Shown here: positions 1-13,972 of the stretch, one piece after another
How positions within the stretch are numbered: position 1 is the first letter of the stretch
Layout: every line of letters starts with the position of its first letter
From: Terfezia claveryi
Lineage: Eukaryota; Ascomycota; Pezizomycetes; Pezizales; Pezizaceae
Assembly: GCA_015179025.1 (NCBI GenBank)
Contig: WHUX01000095.1
Location: 140,179-204,178 of the forward strand
DNA length: 64,000 nucleotides
Direction of reading: 5' to 3'
Notes under the pieces: generated by a model
The model's database searches: none
Told to the model about the DNA's origin: nothing
The model's input: the letters and a program-made list of their open reading frames with translations, nothing else
Translations under genes and position numbers: made by a program

Positions 1-3000
1 AGGTTACTGAGTGGAGAGGGAATTACACTGGCTGCTCCCTCTTCTAGAAAGTTTCGATCAAGGACTACCCTGGGAACCCAGGGCACAGGTGTGTGCACCC
101 CATGGCTCGCCACGCAGCAATTCTGCGAGGAAGAGAATGTTACGATTGCGTTAATTGTTCAGATGAAAATGAAATAAATATTTCTTCATACAAGTGTCAA
201 GCCCCTTCCAAGAGAGCCAGGCTGATCGATTAATACCTATAAAAACTGAACTGCTTCCCCCGGAAAAGAGAACCCAAGGATATGGAGCCACAATCCGGGT
301 ATTTTGGTGAGTGATTACGGGGACCAACGCAATTTACTCTAGAACAAATGCCGAGCATAGAGCATGCATCTGCTATCTCCTTCTGGAATGCTTGGGCTTA
401 TAAGGAAAGAGCAGGTAAGTTGACGGCCGTGCGCGCCACGATTCGAAGCAAGAGACTACCGGTAGATGGAATGCCAAAAGAATGAATCTTTTCACACGGC
501 TTCCATCACAACTACACAATCGTTTAACTTACTTGATCAAAACCGTTACTCACAAATATGCCTCTGCTATTCTGGAACAGATCCAACTCCCGGGACCTGG
601 AAATGCTGCCTGACTTCAGGATCGTACGATTTGGCTGATAGTGTTGCTTTTTCAATCCTTGGCTTTTTTGCTTATCTCATGGAAACTGAGACACTGAAGA
701 CTTGCTGATCGATATTATAGACATTCAGTATCTGCAAATCACAACACGGCGAATATGAGCGCATCATTGATGAAAAAGGGATCTGATATATCTTCTTTTG
801 TTAATTCTGGTTCAAGGCTTTGCCGATTTTTCCGGGCAAGATACTAGCCATATGCACAGGAGGAATATGTATATGTACTTGAATCTCATGCACGTCCGCC
901 CGCCTAGCAATACCGCCTTAAAGAATGGCAGCCTTGGGGACCCCCCACCTCGATCATGATGATGTCTTGCCTGATATTGTATGCTAGTATCTATGTTCAT
1001 ATATACACTGATTCTCGGAATGGTGTTTGTGGCCCTATTGGGTGGCATCTCGACGCCCGTAAGGCTGCGACGTTCAGCTGTATATTTTTGTAGCACTATC
1101 GATCTGCTTTCATGTTTATGACATGTGTATAGTGTATAGCGAGACACATAAGCAGTGATAGCAGAATAGAATTAAGTAATCTGAAATATAAGATTCCAAT
1201 TATACCAGAGCTAAAAACGACATGTTTTGGTTGTGGCGTATGTAGTGAATGCACAGCAGAACGAAAATGTTTCTGCTACCACGTGGAACGTGAATAGGCT
1301 ATGCAAGCCCAAACCATTCAAGGCTTGGAAGCCGTCCCGATTGGGGGTGAACAGGAAGTCACGTCACAGTGCAGCTCTTGTGCCAAGTATGTACTTGAAG
1401 GGGCCGATTCGAGACATGAATACATATGTACTGTATGTATCGCATATCGAAGTGAATCCGCATATATGCAAACATCAGTCCATGAGAGAGCAATTGGTGT
1501 GTGAGAATTTGTTTAATCTAACGTCTACATACGGTATACTTAACAGGACTGGTTGCATTCCTAAGGAGCGTTTTAACGGGCAAACTTGCGGATAACCTGA
1601 ATTTGAACAAACCCTTTCCTAGCCGGTTTTTAACGGTTTTTCCTTGACATGTTATCGGAGTCGGGATCGCGTACAGTTAAATATATTATGTTGGTTTTTT
1701 TAAATACGAGAAGTTCATTCAATATTTGCCCTGTTTTCCCATAGTAAAGAGTTGTCTTGGTAATTTAGTGCTAAAAAACCTTTTTTTTAAAATGCAGATC
1801 TCGATTTCTATCAGGAAATGCTTCAGCAGTTTAAACAGCTTTAATGACGACTCTTAAAAGTCTGGTTTCGAATGCCCCTCATTTACCTGGTCTGGCCAAT
1901 TTACAATTACCAATCGATTTAGCATGATCTGTCCGTGTACGACTCTGGATTCGTCTGCTTTCGCTCTGGACCATAGCGTATGGACCATAGCGTAGGGACT
2001 CTTTATCCAGGAGGCCAATTTTCCAACCAATTGTCTGTGAATGGAAGACCAGGTGCAGGGGTTGGCCGATTCGTACATATGAGTAATTCTGATGGAAAAA
2101 GTTTGTTAGAAGGATGATAGTACGAACATGTGAAGTGAGTGAAGCTTTATAACTTTGGAAACTAATTAATTGACGTAGTGTATACATGTACAGGGCAAGA
2201 AGCAACAAGGCCTCCTTACTTAGCTCACGTCTACTCGAATTTTGGCTCGGCCGCTGTCATTGATGCCGTTTGATGTCAACCCCTCAACTTATAGGGTGTT
2301 TCTGGCTGCGTAAAAACAACGTACGGGTTGTCCGCGTGCCACGGCCGAAACTGGGACTGCTGCCTAGGGTCCTCTAAACATCGTCAAACAGCGCTACTGA
2401 GGAATCCCTTCAAATCCCTTCAGCTACACCTGTTACTGCAGCTAGCGAATAGTTGCATCGTTCACCGCGCCCGAAGTTCCTGAACCATACCTTCTGCGAT
2501 CAAGTTCAGGAAACTAAAAATCAGGATATCCTCCTTATTGAGTGGAGTAGCATCCTTTTTCGGTGTTCTTTAAATTCCCGCTTTTTCTTATGTTTCGATT
2601 GATCGACACAAAGTGGGAACACCGCGGTTAAGCACACGTACGTGCAAGCTACTTTACTTCAGGTGAGACCTTTTTACTCATGCACGCAGACCGCAAAGTG
2701 TAAAGCCCTAAATCTAGCACGCACGCTTCGAGAATTTCATGCCCTTGGGCGCGGGCTGAGGGTGTGAGCTGGACATCTGGTATGATGATGACGACGGTAA
2801 TGTGGTCGAAGTGAGTAGGCGGCTAGTCCGCTTCTCGTATCTCCATGCTAGGGAAGCAGGTATTGGGAGGGGCGCCGCGAGCCCACTATCTATTCTGTCG
2901 TTTTCCGTTTTCGAATCTTCCCCATACCCTCCCGCCGCATACAGAGAGCTGGTAGAGGGTGAGAAAGTTTCTCTCTCACACTCCCTTCGCTGGCGCGCAA

Positions 3001-6000
3001 CTTCGATTGAAACGGGGGTGTGAGGCTGGCTACGATATTAGACCTAGGTGTGATGGATATAGTATTTGATTGACGTAGGTGGACAACTGAAGAGAATTCC
3101 CTGGAACATATTGTCACTGGAATGGTTGGTAATTTTTCTTTAGCGGGGGGAAGTTTGAGTAATTTAAGGATGGGCCCTACCTCCACAGCGGACTACTGGT
3201 GGAATCAGATATCGCGGCCTGTATTCGCAGGGAAGGCATACTTACTAGTGTGAAGCTTTTGCATTGTGAGATTTGATTTGTTTGGAAAAATGAATTGCAG
3301 GCTCTGATATATTTTAGGTATTTCTCTACTTCTGGAAACAGGTCAGTAGATCAAAACTTAATCAGCTATTTTCTGAGAATATTTAACGAATTTATAGTGA
3401 TCTGCCGGTCATCCAAGTAAGTATGAAACTAAAAATCTGTTACAAGAGCGGAACCATTGAGATTTTGAGATCTTGATTTGTTCTCTTGCAGTCCCTGTCT
3501 TATGCTTGAACAAGCTCGCAAAATTCCACTTGACCAATCCAATGCTTTAAACTCGCCCTAAGTAATACTGGTAAACAACCCCTTACCAATACCGTGGAAT
3601 TCCCCCTCTGTCACATCGCATTCCGGGTCTGTCACATCGCATTCCGGGGGCCATCGCGCCTCGCCTCATATTTCGACTACGTGCTAATTAGCCTGCACTC
3701 TCTTCAACATTTGTATTCTCAACTCTCTCCACCCCATCAATCTCCTATGGAGGGCGCGGACCAATTGAACGCCACATGTATAAAGAGTGACCACCCAGTT
3801 CAACATCACTGGCACGAGCTTCTCTGGACACCACCACCAGTAATCGGAAACGAGTACGTAACAGAAACATCCAATCCTGTATAGACAGGCGCAGTAATGA
3901 GCCCATATATTTGGAAGAATCGGTTTTGTGTACGGGGGATCTAGAGGGCCATCGAGACCATCGGAAATGATTATGCTTAGGTGAAATAGTAGGGATGTAT
4001 TGCTATGTAGGCCTCATATGTACAGTACGTGCAGCCGTACATGTAAGATAAGTGGGGTCAGTATATAGCCGGCGATTGATCTGGTGCCTTCGTTTTCAAG
4101 ACCGTAATAGGAGCACGCGACTATTGTTATTATGGATATATATATCGTTTACTCTCTTTTTTTTTTTTTTTCTTTTTCTCGCGGGGTTTGGCAACTTGAG
4201 ATATCGGAGATGTATACCATATGTACTACTTACTGCTCTTCTGGCCTACTGTTGTAGCCCCTGTAGCAGCTCCAATATCGGCTTGGGAGTGGATTAGCAC
4301 TACTTCCATATAAGGTGTGTGCCCGTCGATGTTTTCTTTATTTTTTTTTAACTTTATGGGCCGAGATGTCTTATTCGATTGACCACCACCCCATTACACC
4401 AAGCTCTGGCCGCTCTTCCCGCTTGGTGTACATAAATAGTTAGTTGGAATGGAGTGAATATACCATATGTATAGGTTATGTGCGAATGAAAACTCGAAGG
4501 ACGTATACTGAAGAGTTTTATTCATTCGGGGATGTGTTACTTAAGTACTATTACCCTGAACCATGGATTCGTTCGTACGAAATATCCGAATGGTCAGCCA
4601 CAACAAGGGTGAAAGTACTCCTCAAGAATAAATAATGGGAGGGTGTATGAAGGAGAGTATTGTAAAGGGGTTAGTATTTGTCATAGATCCATTAGCCCCA
4701 TGGCTTCCTCTACTCCTCATTTGCCTAGGGCGCCTCAGCATATATCCTACCTTCCCACCGACTCGGCAAGTGCTACTATGTGCCATGGAGGGGGAAGAGG
4801 GGGGGGGGGTCCCATTGGCTGAACTTGTGAGACAGCCAGTTGGCAAAAAATTCTCGTACCATGCCTGCATAGAGGGGCCGTGAAACGTTTACAAACTTAG
4901 GGCGCTTGACTTCATAGCCGCGCACAGATTTTGAAATCGTTATGGGAAAGAAAACAATTACAAAAAACAGCAGAATTCGCTTTTTTGGTTGGCGGTTCTC
5001 TTAGTAGTTTTGTGAGTTTTGGTGTAGAGTCTCCCCAACTTGAAACAAATTTGCTGCTAGCACTTTTTTTTTTTGAGCGCTGTTACTCTGATAGTTTTAG
5101 GTTATATACAGATATCTTACCATGGGTATTAGCATTTCATCAAGTAGAACAATCGTTACGCCTATGTTATTTGTCAAAGAGTGAGTGCCGCTCCATATTA
5201 AGTCTTATCATATTCCGTGACTATAGAATTCAGTGATATCGTTGCAACTAGTAATTCAATAACTGCACTACAGACCGCAGTGGGCAACAGAAACTATTAT
5301 GGTGAGATAGCTTTCAAATAAGACTAATTAATGAGCTGACATATTGCTATTGTATAATCCAATTTAACTCATATCTAACATCTCATCATTTTAGTGGGTC
5401 TCCCCCTCCCCCCCCCAACATATGTACCTTTACTCCGGGGGGTTGACGAAGATAAAATTGACATGTACTATGGTACATTGTGATTGCACCTCGATCTACT
5501 AGGTTTCTTGATCTTTGTGTACTTGCTTTCAGTTTAAAAGATGCAGGTCCGCACTGTTGGTGTTAAATGCTAATGATAGTTGACGACCATCCAATATAGT
5601 CCACACCCTGACAGGGCAAAGGCTTCAGGATAACGCAATAGGTGCTTGAAATATTAAGCTTCACTTGTGGTGGAGTGGTGGTCAGGCTACCTCAAATGGA
5701 GCGACTCGGGTGTTTTAGGGTGTTCATATTTGATACTACTTAATGTCTCCCCAGTAAGAGTTACCCTCAACCATATAGAACGTAGCAATGCACCTACCAA
5801 TTAATTCGCTTCCCCTCTTTTTTTGAACTCAGTACTCGTGTGCACCCCCTTCGTGTGAGCCACCCGGTGATTGAAGGACAGGGCAAGTTAATCTCCCTTC
5901 CCCCCGCGCTGTCTATGTACAAATCAGATGTGCTTTTCTGAGAAACTGTGATATGAAGGAAATAGGAACTCGTTCTAGCATATAATAGATAAGACGAAAA

Positions 6001-6455
6001 CCATTTATTTTTCCAAAGTCAAATATCTCACTACTGTGCTTCCGCTGTCTCAATGTAAGTCTAAGTAGAGGCAGGAGAAGAATGCTTCTATTCCAGTCTT
6101 GAATATAAGAAAAAGAATGCTTCGACTACGTCCCCAGGTCCCGTTGTCCTCTATCCATAACGGCCGGTCGAAGTCTTCCAATTTGGTGGCGTGATATCAT
6201 CTGGGGCAGTGGAAGACGACGTAGGGTCCCCCTCTATTGGGTTATTACAGTGGGGAATGCACCTACCAAGTCGCAGAGTCGAAAAATAAACTTATCATAG
6301 GATGCTTAAATTGCTCAAAATGCAACCTGACGTTGAATGGGATTGTAAGTTCTTGTAGGAGGATTGCTTAGGTACATGGGTATTTATGAAATTGAAGATT
6401 TAGTGTCGTACGCAATAGCGCATAATAAATGGGAGAGATTTAAAAAAAGAAATAC
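1..6455. other. Gene-poor left region
   Basis: I see no supportable gene here. Open frames are short (mostly under 125 codons), lack family resemblance, and several have no ATG. Visible structure is limited to homopolymer tracts (a T-rich run near 4157-4180, a G run near 4799-4810, a C run near 5401-5418), a 14-bp direct duplication near 1968-1995, and a 21-bp tandem duplication listed separately. One copy of the dispersed decamer TTACCCTGAA lies at 4551-4560. Confidence 0.6.
3607..3648. repeat. 21-bp tandem duplication
   Basis: Two identical 21-bp units (3607-3627 and 3628-3648), each containing CACATCGCATTCCGGG, lie head to tail. This looks like a simple slippage or duplication product in non-coding DNA. 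Confidence 0.85.
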
Positions 6456-6555
6456 AGCCCAATGCGAGGCTCGAACTCGCGACCTTGAGATCCCTCATGC
6501 GCCTGTTTACCAGACACTTAAGAGTCACACGCTCTACCGACTGAGCCAACCGGGC
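6456..6555 (-). tRNA. tRNA-Lys(CUU), intron-containing
   Basis: Read on the minus strand this gives a complete cloverleaf. The acceptor stem is GCCCGGT paired with ATTGGGC, the D arm is GCTCAGTCGGTAGAGC, the anticodon loop is CTCTTAA (anticodon CTT), and the T arm is GCGAG-TTCGAGC-CTCGC. An intron of about 27 nt follows anticodon position 37, the standard eukaryotic site. The anticodon stem TGTGA/TCTCA has a T-T mismatch at positions 29/41, which is shared with the other two copies in the window. It lies 1.6 kb from an oppositely oriented copy. Confidence 0.93.
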
Positions 6556-8183
6556 TTTGTTGTTTTACATGAGCGCTATCAAGAAACATATCTGGAATCT
6601 TGCTTCACGGGTTTACTTCACTAATTTATTGGTGGATTGGGCCTCTCTTCTACGCTCTCTGTGGTTTTTTGATTTGTTATTGTCATTACATAGCTTTGCG
6701 TAACTACACAGCACAAATTATCCACGGTTTCATAACTATACTCTTCAAATCCCCAGCAAGCAATGTGCTCTGTTCGGAATCAGTACAACTATCATCACGT
6801 ACGGGCGAGAAAAACTTTGAGCGAGCTTTGTAGCTTTGAGGATGTGGCACCAGTTGTGTAATCTAATTCTGATAGTGGTCTGAACATTACCCTGAACTTC
6901 CAAGCAGGGCACAGCCCACTTCGGATACAAATGAATGTCAAGGTAAGCGTCATAACACAACAACATATTACCCTGAACTAGTTTCGTCTCTCCAAATTGC
7001 GACTCGGAATGAGCCTTAGGACTGAAGCCCCTTCCTCCGGCCTTTCGGCGGATAATCACGATCAACAGATCCCCTAGTCATGTGCGCAAAGCAAACGTAA
7101 CACCGACTGGCATCACCTCCCCCACGACCCCCAGCCTAGTCAGGCTACCCCAACTGGGCTCTTAAGCCACCCTCTTCCTTGTCAAGGAGAGTGCAAACTA
7201 AGCATTGGGATCAAGTTTAAGCTCTGCTAAGTGCTTAGGTTTAGTTGTCGGTAACCCTAAGTTTTAGGGTTAGAGTACTGAAGACTATCAACTGGCTCGA
7301 CTAAGGTGGCCATAGGAAATGGAGAACTTGGAAAGCGCTGCTGTAGTAAGTATGTGTAGATTTTATACGGTGACTCATTACCGTAAACTCCCAACGAGCG
7401 AGCTACTTTGTTTAGGGTTCCCCAACTCCTCTCTCTCCTTCATCTGGTTGCAACATACTGTTGTCTCATGAACTAGTCCTGGAAATAACCTTACTCAAAT
7501 TAAAAAAAAGAAAACTCAGTATTCGCCTTCCCACCCGTACCTTACCCTACATAGTATCCTCATGTGTGGCTCTTCAATTTATGGGACCCACCGTTACTAC
7601 CAAAAACCTCTCCCAGAAGAGTACCCAGTCTCACGACCTATTGAAAAAGTCCAATCTTATACTAGGATATTTAGCAGATATACCAATGTTACCCTGAACT
7701 CGGCTTGTGTCGTTGTTTGGGGGTGGAGGGACTATAACGAGAATAGTGCTATTACCCTGATTTCATCTTAGGAAGCTCTCGAATAACCCCACAACCAGAT
7801 TTCTTTACCTGATCCGCTATGCTCGGCACAAAAAGAAATTTTAGAAGGGTCGGAGTCAGGATAAGTAGTTGCCAAAACCTGAGCAGTACGGGGGGGGGGA
7901 GGTTAGCACGAGCCCCCTTTCCCAGAACGAAAGATGTGAGGCTAAAATGCCTTCCCACAACCTAACAATATCCTTAGCCCCTGACGCCTACAACACCAGG
8001 CCGGAGAGCCTATCTCGCCCATCGCCATATCAAGGCAACGTCAACGTAATATGAATGCATGTAGTTTATTTATGAGCCAACAACATAACTTTTAGGGTTA
8101 GAGTTACTTGGTTGCTGAGGGTTACTAAAGTATGTTAATTTCTCTTTGTATTTTCTTGTATGCCTCTCCTAAAGTATCTGAAT
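6556..8183. other. Spacer between divergent tRNA-Lys genes
   Basis: No gene is recognised. The spacer holds three exact copies of TTACCCTGAA (6887, 6968, 7689) and a near copy at 7752. It also holds two copies of the telomere-like string TTTTAGGGTTAGAGT (about 7262 and 8089). A palindromic arrangement AACCCTAA/TTAGGGTT sits at about 7252-7270. Confidence 0.55.
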
Positions 8184-8274
8184 GCCCGGTTGGCTCAGTC
8201 GGTAGAGCGTGTGACTCTTAAGTGCTTGTGCATGAGGGATCTCAAGGTCGCGAGTTCGAGCCTCGCATTGGGCT
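8184..8274 (+). tRNA. tRNA-Lys(CUU), intron-containing
   Basis: The mature sequence is identical to the minus-strand copy at 6456-6555, with the same acceptor stem, anticodon CTT, T arm and U discriminator. The intron is shorter, about 18 nt. Its 3' part (CATGAGGGAT) is shared with the other copies, while the 5' part differs. The T-T mismatch in the anticodon stem is present here too. Confidence 0.93.
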
Positions 8275-8668
8275 ATGCTTCTCTTTTTGGTCCCGTAGGG
8301 CGGGCCGGCGTTGAAAAATTTTTTGTTTACAGAGGCGAGGCATGGGTGTTTTGGAATTTGGCCTTGTCAAGGTAACTTCGAGGATGAAATTCACTTCAAC
8401 TAAACATTCCCATTGTGATCGTACCTAACCCAAGGACGGTATAATCCTATATGCATGCATGCTAACAAAACTATTAACACGAAAAGGCCCTAATATAATA
8501 TGAATCCCAACCTGAACCTAAATAATGTGCCAACAATATAAACCCTCTAAATCAATCAGGGCAGCCCCGAATATACTCATTCCCATAACCGAAAGCACAA
8601 CATGCAACCCAACTTAACCCAAACCCCGCCACGCACCTTTCTTTTCTCCCAGCGTGCGGCACGCACAT
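8275..8668. other. Short spacer / 3' flank of the Whi2-like gene
   Basis: About 390 bp between the tRNA and the stop codon of the minus-strand Whi2-like gene. It presumably includes that gene's 3' UTR. I see no other feature. Confidence 0.5.
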
Positions 8669-11544
8669 CTATGCCAAAAAACCCCTTCCCATATTCCTCC
8701 CCAACTCCCCCAAAAACGCTTCCAACTTTACCGCACATAGTACTACTTCCATACCCCCCTTTCCATCAATATTACTCGTCCTCTGTACTCTTACTCTCCA
8801 CTGCCCACGCTTGATTATCCATTCTCTTCCTTGCCCGCCACCACCACTACCACTTCCTCCTGCCCGAGGAGCGAAGGTCCCAGAGTCAGATGAGAGACGC
8901 CGGCGTTTCAGTGGCCGCGGGAGCGGAGGGGGGTGGGCGCGGTTTTGCAGTGGGGAGTTTTGCAGGTGTGAAGTGGGGGCAGGAGGGGGTGGTGGCCGTG
9001 ATAGGACATTGGGAGAGCCTCCTGAAGAAGGCCGGGGGGGTGGTGCGGGGATATTTGGTACAATATATTGATAGGTGTTCCCCGGGGTTAAACAATCCTC
9101 ACCAACGACCGAGGACGAGGAGCCGTCATCTTCATTCCCGCAATACGTCCCCCAAGAAACCCATTCAACTTCCTCCCCATCCAAGATGACATGCGCGTCG
9201 CGGTCAATCCGGACTTTAACTCTATCCTCACTCAACGGCGTATTCCCCGGACTCTGGGGTAGCCCTCCTTGGGCAGCGCCGCTTCCACCCCTACCACTGG
9301 CGCTCCCACCCCTACCACTGGCGCTTCCACCCCTACCACCCCCTGCTCCAGCGGCCCCAGCCGTCCTCGCCGCAACGGCAGCCTCTTGCTGTGCCTGAGC
9401 CATCATCTGTAACCCTAACGGCCGCGTAGTTGCTAAATTCAACTTATCTGCAATCCTCTGCAGGAAGTTTGTAATCTTTCTATTCGTCTGCCCTACAAAC
9501 TCCACCCTCATATCTTTCCTATCAAACTTTGTGGTTTCCCCGCCAATCTCAACGATTAACTCGTAATCTTCATCGTCGACCCACGGACGGCCATATACCA
9601 CAAAACCCACTGGCGAATCTGGAGGGGGGATTTGATTTGGTGGGTGAATCTCAGGTCGGAATGTGATCCGGGAAGGTTTGATATCCTCGATTCGAATGAC
9701 GATTTCGTGGCGGTCCCGGAGGAGATTATAGCTGATACTATGCGGAATTAATTTCTGCTCTAGACAGCGTAAGTTGTAGTATCGACAATCCTGTAATAAT
9801 TCTTGTCGATGTTCCTCATTCCGAATATGTATAGGATAACCCCGGAGGACATGGAGTAACTCTTTGAATGTTTCCGGGGAGTGGTTTGGGACGTTGGCAG
9901 GAGCTATGGATGGGGGTCTAAGGAGCCCTTCGCGGGGTAGGCCAGGGAAGAGTTCACCGGATTTAGTGAAGTTGACAGAGAGATTGAGGTCGAAGAAGTT
10001 GGAGGAGTCGCCGGGGCTGGAAAAGGTGTCCCGTGGGATGCGGAAGTGGGTGCCACCAATGAAGATGTAGAAATCGGATTCATAGAGCTGCGAGATGAGT
10101 TTTGGGACTGTGGGTGGGTTAGACTATAGGTTGTGAGAGAGACAGCGAGGGCGGGTGCATACGGCTATAGAACTGCGCATCGGCAAATAATCGTACATAA
10201 TGCCCCGCGTCCTCCGGTGAAACGTAGTAGCCTTTCCCGCTGTCAGCATGTACCCCATGAACACTGCTTCTGCCACATACATACCTTGCAGATGCCTCGC
10301 GATATCTCTAAACGTCACTGGGTCCCGATCTATGTACAAGGTCCTAACCTGTGCATCGGGATCGGTAGCCAATTGCTGCTCAAAGAACTGCGAGAAATAT
10401 GAAGGGGCTCTCGAGAAAATCAACTTTATCGCCCAAGGCATAAGAAGAAAGGTAAAACAGCAAAAAACTGACCATCTGAAGATATCGAAGCGCCACTAAT
10501 ATTCGAGCAACTGGTCAGCTCTAGTCAACACCCCAGGGGGAAGCCTCCCGTACCTCAACCTGAACAGCTCGCTACCAATCTGTATCGGGAAGACCTATGT
10601 GCTCGACTATATCAGCGCTTACCCTACCGAGCACCCTGGGGATAAAGTTCTTATACCCTCTCATGTGGCAATATCCTCGGAATGTCTGGAAAGTACGATC
10701 CCCGCATCGTTACATCGTCCAACGTTGGCTGCGGGACCCCATTCCCCGCAGGCCCTGCTTGGATATTCATCATTGGTTGTTTTTGCTGTTGTTTTTGTTG
10801 TTGCTGTTGTTGCGATTGTTGCGACTGTTGTACTCTTTGAATATTTGGCGCCGTGGGTCTTCGTAATTGGTTGGTATTCACACTCAATCCTGATGGTCCC
10901 ACTGGTGATGATGTTGGCCCAGGATTTGGCGCGGTGCCACCTCCACCGTTCGGCCCAGCTACTTTATTGAGCTGCTTCGTTCGCGAAAGGGTTGATTGAG
11001 GTAGTTGAACCCCCGCTGCAGCGGCAGCTAGTTGTGCATTGACGTTCACCGCCGATTTCTGATGAACCGCCGCTCCCTGTTCTCGTGCCTGTTGCTGTAA
11101 CTGCAGCTGTCGCGATAATTGCTGCGACTGCGACTGCGACTGCGACTGCGACTGCGACTGCGACTGCGACTGCGACTGCGACTGCTGCTGTTGCATTTGA
11201 GGTTGATGTTGTGAGCCCGAAGACGGGGGTGGTTGCTGCTGCATTATTTGTTGTTGCTGATTATGAATATGGTTTTGCTGTAGTTGCCGACCACCACCTA
11301 TACCACCACCACCATTCCCTGGTGTAAAATGCGCCCCGGTAGCCATGGCACTCAACATCCCATCAAAAGGGAACCCTTCCATCAAAAATCCAAAGCTATC
11401 AGGAAAGATTCCTAGGCCTGCTGCCCCAAGCCCCTCGATATCACTCTCAATTGAACTTGCTCCTACTCCACTTCCATCAGCTACAGCTCCACCGGCCCCA
11501 TTACTTCCACCAGTCCTCGCCCCCGAGTAATTGGGCCCGGCCAA
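8669..11544 (-). CDS. Whi2-like BTB/POZ stress-response protein
   Basis: Six exons splice in phase: 11544-10657, 10594-10554, 10510-10473, 10407-10285, 10231-10163 and 10107-8669. All introns are GT-AG and about 35-65 bp long. The first 290 or so residues are Q/S/G-rich with polyQ and (QS)n. A BTB/POZ (T1-type) region follows, with YFSQFFEQQL, DRDPVTFRDIARHLQG and FADAQFYSLPKLISQLYES. A second conserved block has FYIFIGGTHFRIPRDTF and LLHVLRGYPIHIRNEEHR, and the tail is Gly/Pro/Ser-rich. This arrangement matches fungal Whi2 proteins, which in yeast act with Psr phosphatases in the general stress response and nutrient-dependent growth arrest. The open frame begins at TTG with no in-frame ATG before an upstream stop, so the true start must be in an upstream exon. 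One candidate is an ATG at 11917 with a donor at about 11902, but this is unproven. Function is inferred from family resemblance. Confidence 0.78.
11122..11187 (-). repeat. Coding microsatellite encoding (Gln-Ser)n
   Basis: A CGACTG hexamer is repeated about ten times. On the minus strand it encodes alternating Gln-Ser inside the low-complexity N-terminal part of the Whi2-like protein. The repeat unit is a multiple of three, so length changes would keep the frame. Confidence 0.9.
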
Positions 11545-13972
11545 CTGGGCTGCGCTTCGCGCACCCCCCCAAGCGACATCAATCTATCTCTAGTGTGTAT
11601 GAGACTCCCGCGCGTCAAATTTTCATACACCCAAGAAATTGTGCTTCTGACCCGGTTAGGCAAGTCAGCGGTCAGTAATTTAGCTCCGGTATTAGTTAAG
11701 CCTTAGAAAGAATCCAAAAAGAAAAAGGTGTGGTAACTATGTGCTGACAGAACAATCTTTGGCCCACGCGAGTGCCGGATTTATAATTGTGAGTTCTGCA
11801 GCAACGCGTTCGCGGGATCGGTGGGTTGCGAATTTGACATCGGTTAATTGATCGATCGCGGTCTGGCCAGGGCATGTCTTTTAAGGAGCGATCTCCCGTA
11901 CCTAGGGGCGCAGCCACATCTCCCTCCCCTGACTGAGCGGCACCTGGATATAGACTGTCAGCATGAATCGTTATGCCCCGACCCTTCCAGGCTATTCGAC
12001 CCCAATCTCATCTCTTCTCGGATATTCCGAGTCCGTGCTCGCTCGCGATCGGCCAGCGGCAGCTGCTACTTGTTCTGTGTGCATGTGTCTGAATTCGAAT
12101 TCCTCCGAATGCTATCAATATCCTCCACTTGAATCAAAGGTTATGTCATATGGGTATATGTATATGTACAGTAGTAATTGCTTCTTTCAACTTGCCGGTC
12201 TGGTATGTGTACCCCAGTACGTATACTGATTTGAATACACTGGGCATGCAATCAGGCTAGCTCACCCATCCTTTCTCCCCTGAAACTGATTCAGTTGATG
12301 CAACTGGATCTTAATGCAGATCCACTGCCATGACATGGTTTGCAGTTCAGATTGGATGTGTGGTTTAGATTGGATGATAATTGGTATAGTAGGATGAAGG
12401 ATGAGTTTAAATGCTAGAGCTAGGTGGAGGGACACCTCTCCACCAACGGTATACGAAGCCTGCAATTGAATCGAATTAGAAAGGTCCATGATATGGCTGA
12501 AATGTTGGACGGAAGCTCTCCTACCTGCAATCGTCACTGGTTGAATGGTACTGACTTCAAACCTGCAAGAATGCAAGAACCAAAGGCAGCCCGTAACAAT
12601 AGGGCTCGGCGAATGCTCCGGCGTGGCCTATTACAGTACAATTAGAGCATCACTGATGCTCGCGGCCTCTCACAGATCCTCGATATATATTGTACTTGAT
12701 CGTGAGGTAGTACCATTTCGCATAATGATCGTGACCAGACCTTTTTACCGCTGCTACATAGTTACATGTTCCTTGTTACTGTGAGCCAAAGTGCCATCTT
12801 TTGCTAACTGTATGCAAGTTGACTTCTGGTCCTTGTGTGGCCATGAACATCGGTATCATGATCACCGCCAGCTGAGGTCGGACCGGAAGCATGCTGGCCC
12901 AACTTCGATATGTAGATGGTAAGTCGGCCCCAGCATTGACGGCCTACAGCACATACAGCTCCTCCACCACTTGCACTATCACCACTTGCCTCGGCCCTTC
13001 CCTTCCGTCCATGCTCATCGGTCTATCGGTCTACCGGTCTATACCATCCGCCTGTAAGGTTGAACTTCAGGTATTATCCAATGCTACCTCACCATGTAAA
13101 CCTCAGCTGTAACTTGAATCCCACCGGCACCTCCGCCTTCCTTGATTCTCCTATAAATATACTATGCTATACACGTTTCACCCTCTCAGCCTTTGCCATG
13201 CGCATGCATACTATGATCTCCGCCGGCGCCCTAAGGCCTGAATCATAGTACATGAACACCGGGAGAACCAAATCGTATGCATATGCCTCGGTATCTCAAT
13301 TCGCTGTATATTGATTGACACGTCCGTAGCTGCCTCGCACCGCCCCCGTAACTACCCGTGTATTTATCTCGCTTCTCCAAACAATATCACATGTTAAGTA
13401 AGCTGACCGACGATCTGGTTGTGCCCACAGGCGTCAACCGTTAACTGTCCATGGCACTCTAACTTGCTTCGAGGTTCTACAGCAGGTTCTACATGCATCT
13501 ATCTGGCCGTAAATCGAAATGGTTACGATACCGCTTTAACTGGCAATTCCCAAGCCTCTGATCGTGGTAGTAGATATCTATACCCCCGACAGGGTCCGCG
13601 ATCCCTAGTTGCCAGAGCCCCAGAAATTGCGCAAGACGTGCTTGATAGTCTCGCTATGCAAATTAAATAATAATATAGGATTATTACACAGGTGCGCATG
13701 CAGTTCGCAGAGCCTCGTGGTTTGGCCAGTTGGTGTTAGCGAAGCTCAAATTCATGCGCATATCATAATCTATTTGTATTGACGCCTATTAGCACTGTTT
13801 ACCGTAATTTCAAGCCAACCACCCTCTAGAAAAACTTGCCCATTAATCCTGCTCTTGATGTGAAATTATAGAAAAAGAGCGAAAAAAAACAGCCACTAAA
13901 GACATCAAAGCAAAGGTGGATATTTAGTCGTCAATGAAAAACCGAAATAGGTTATGTTACCAGGCCCCAATA
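11545..13972. other. Intergenic region, possible 5' exon of the Whi2-like gene
   Basis: No separate gene is supported. The first 400 bp or so probably hold the 5' leader and first exon of the minus-strand Whi2-like gene. A minus-strand ATG at 11917 is followed by a GTACGG donor about 16 nt later, and an in-phase acceptor lies near 11550. The rest consists of short open frames without resemblance to known proteins. Confidence 0.4.

Noticed and set aside
812..1147. 111-codon minus-strand frame
   Set aside because: No domain, signal or conserved motif; surrounding sequence shows no gene structure.
7252..8105. TTAGGG-like strings suggesting an interstitial telomere
   Set aside because: Only isolated single or paired units occur, with no array; the shared 15-mer is noted as a minor repeat only.
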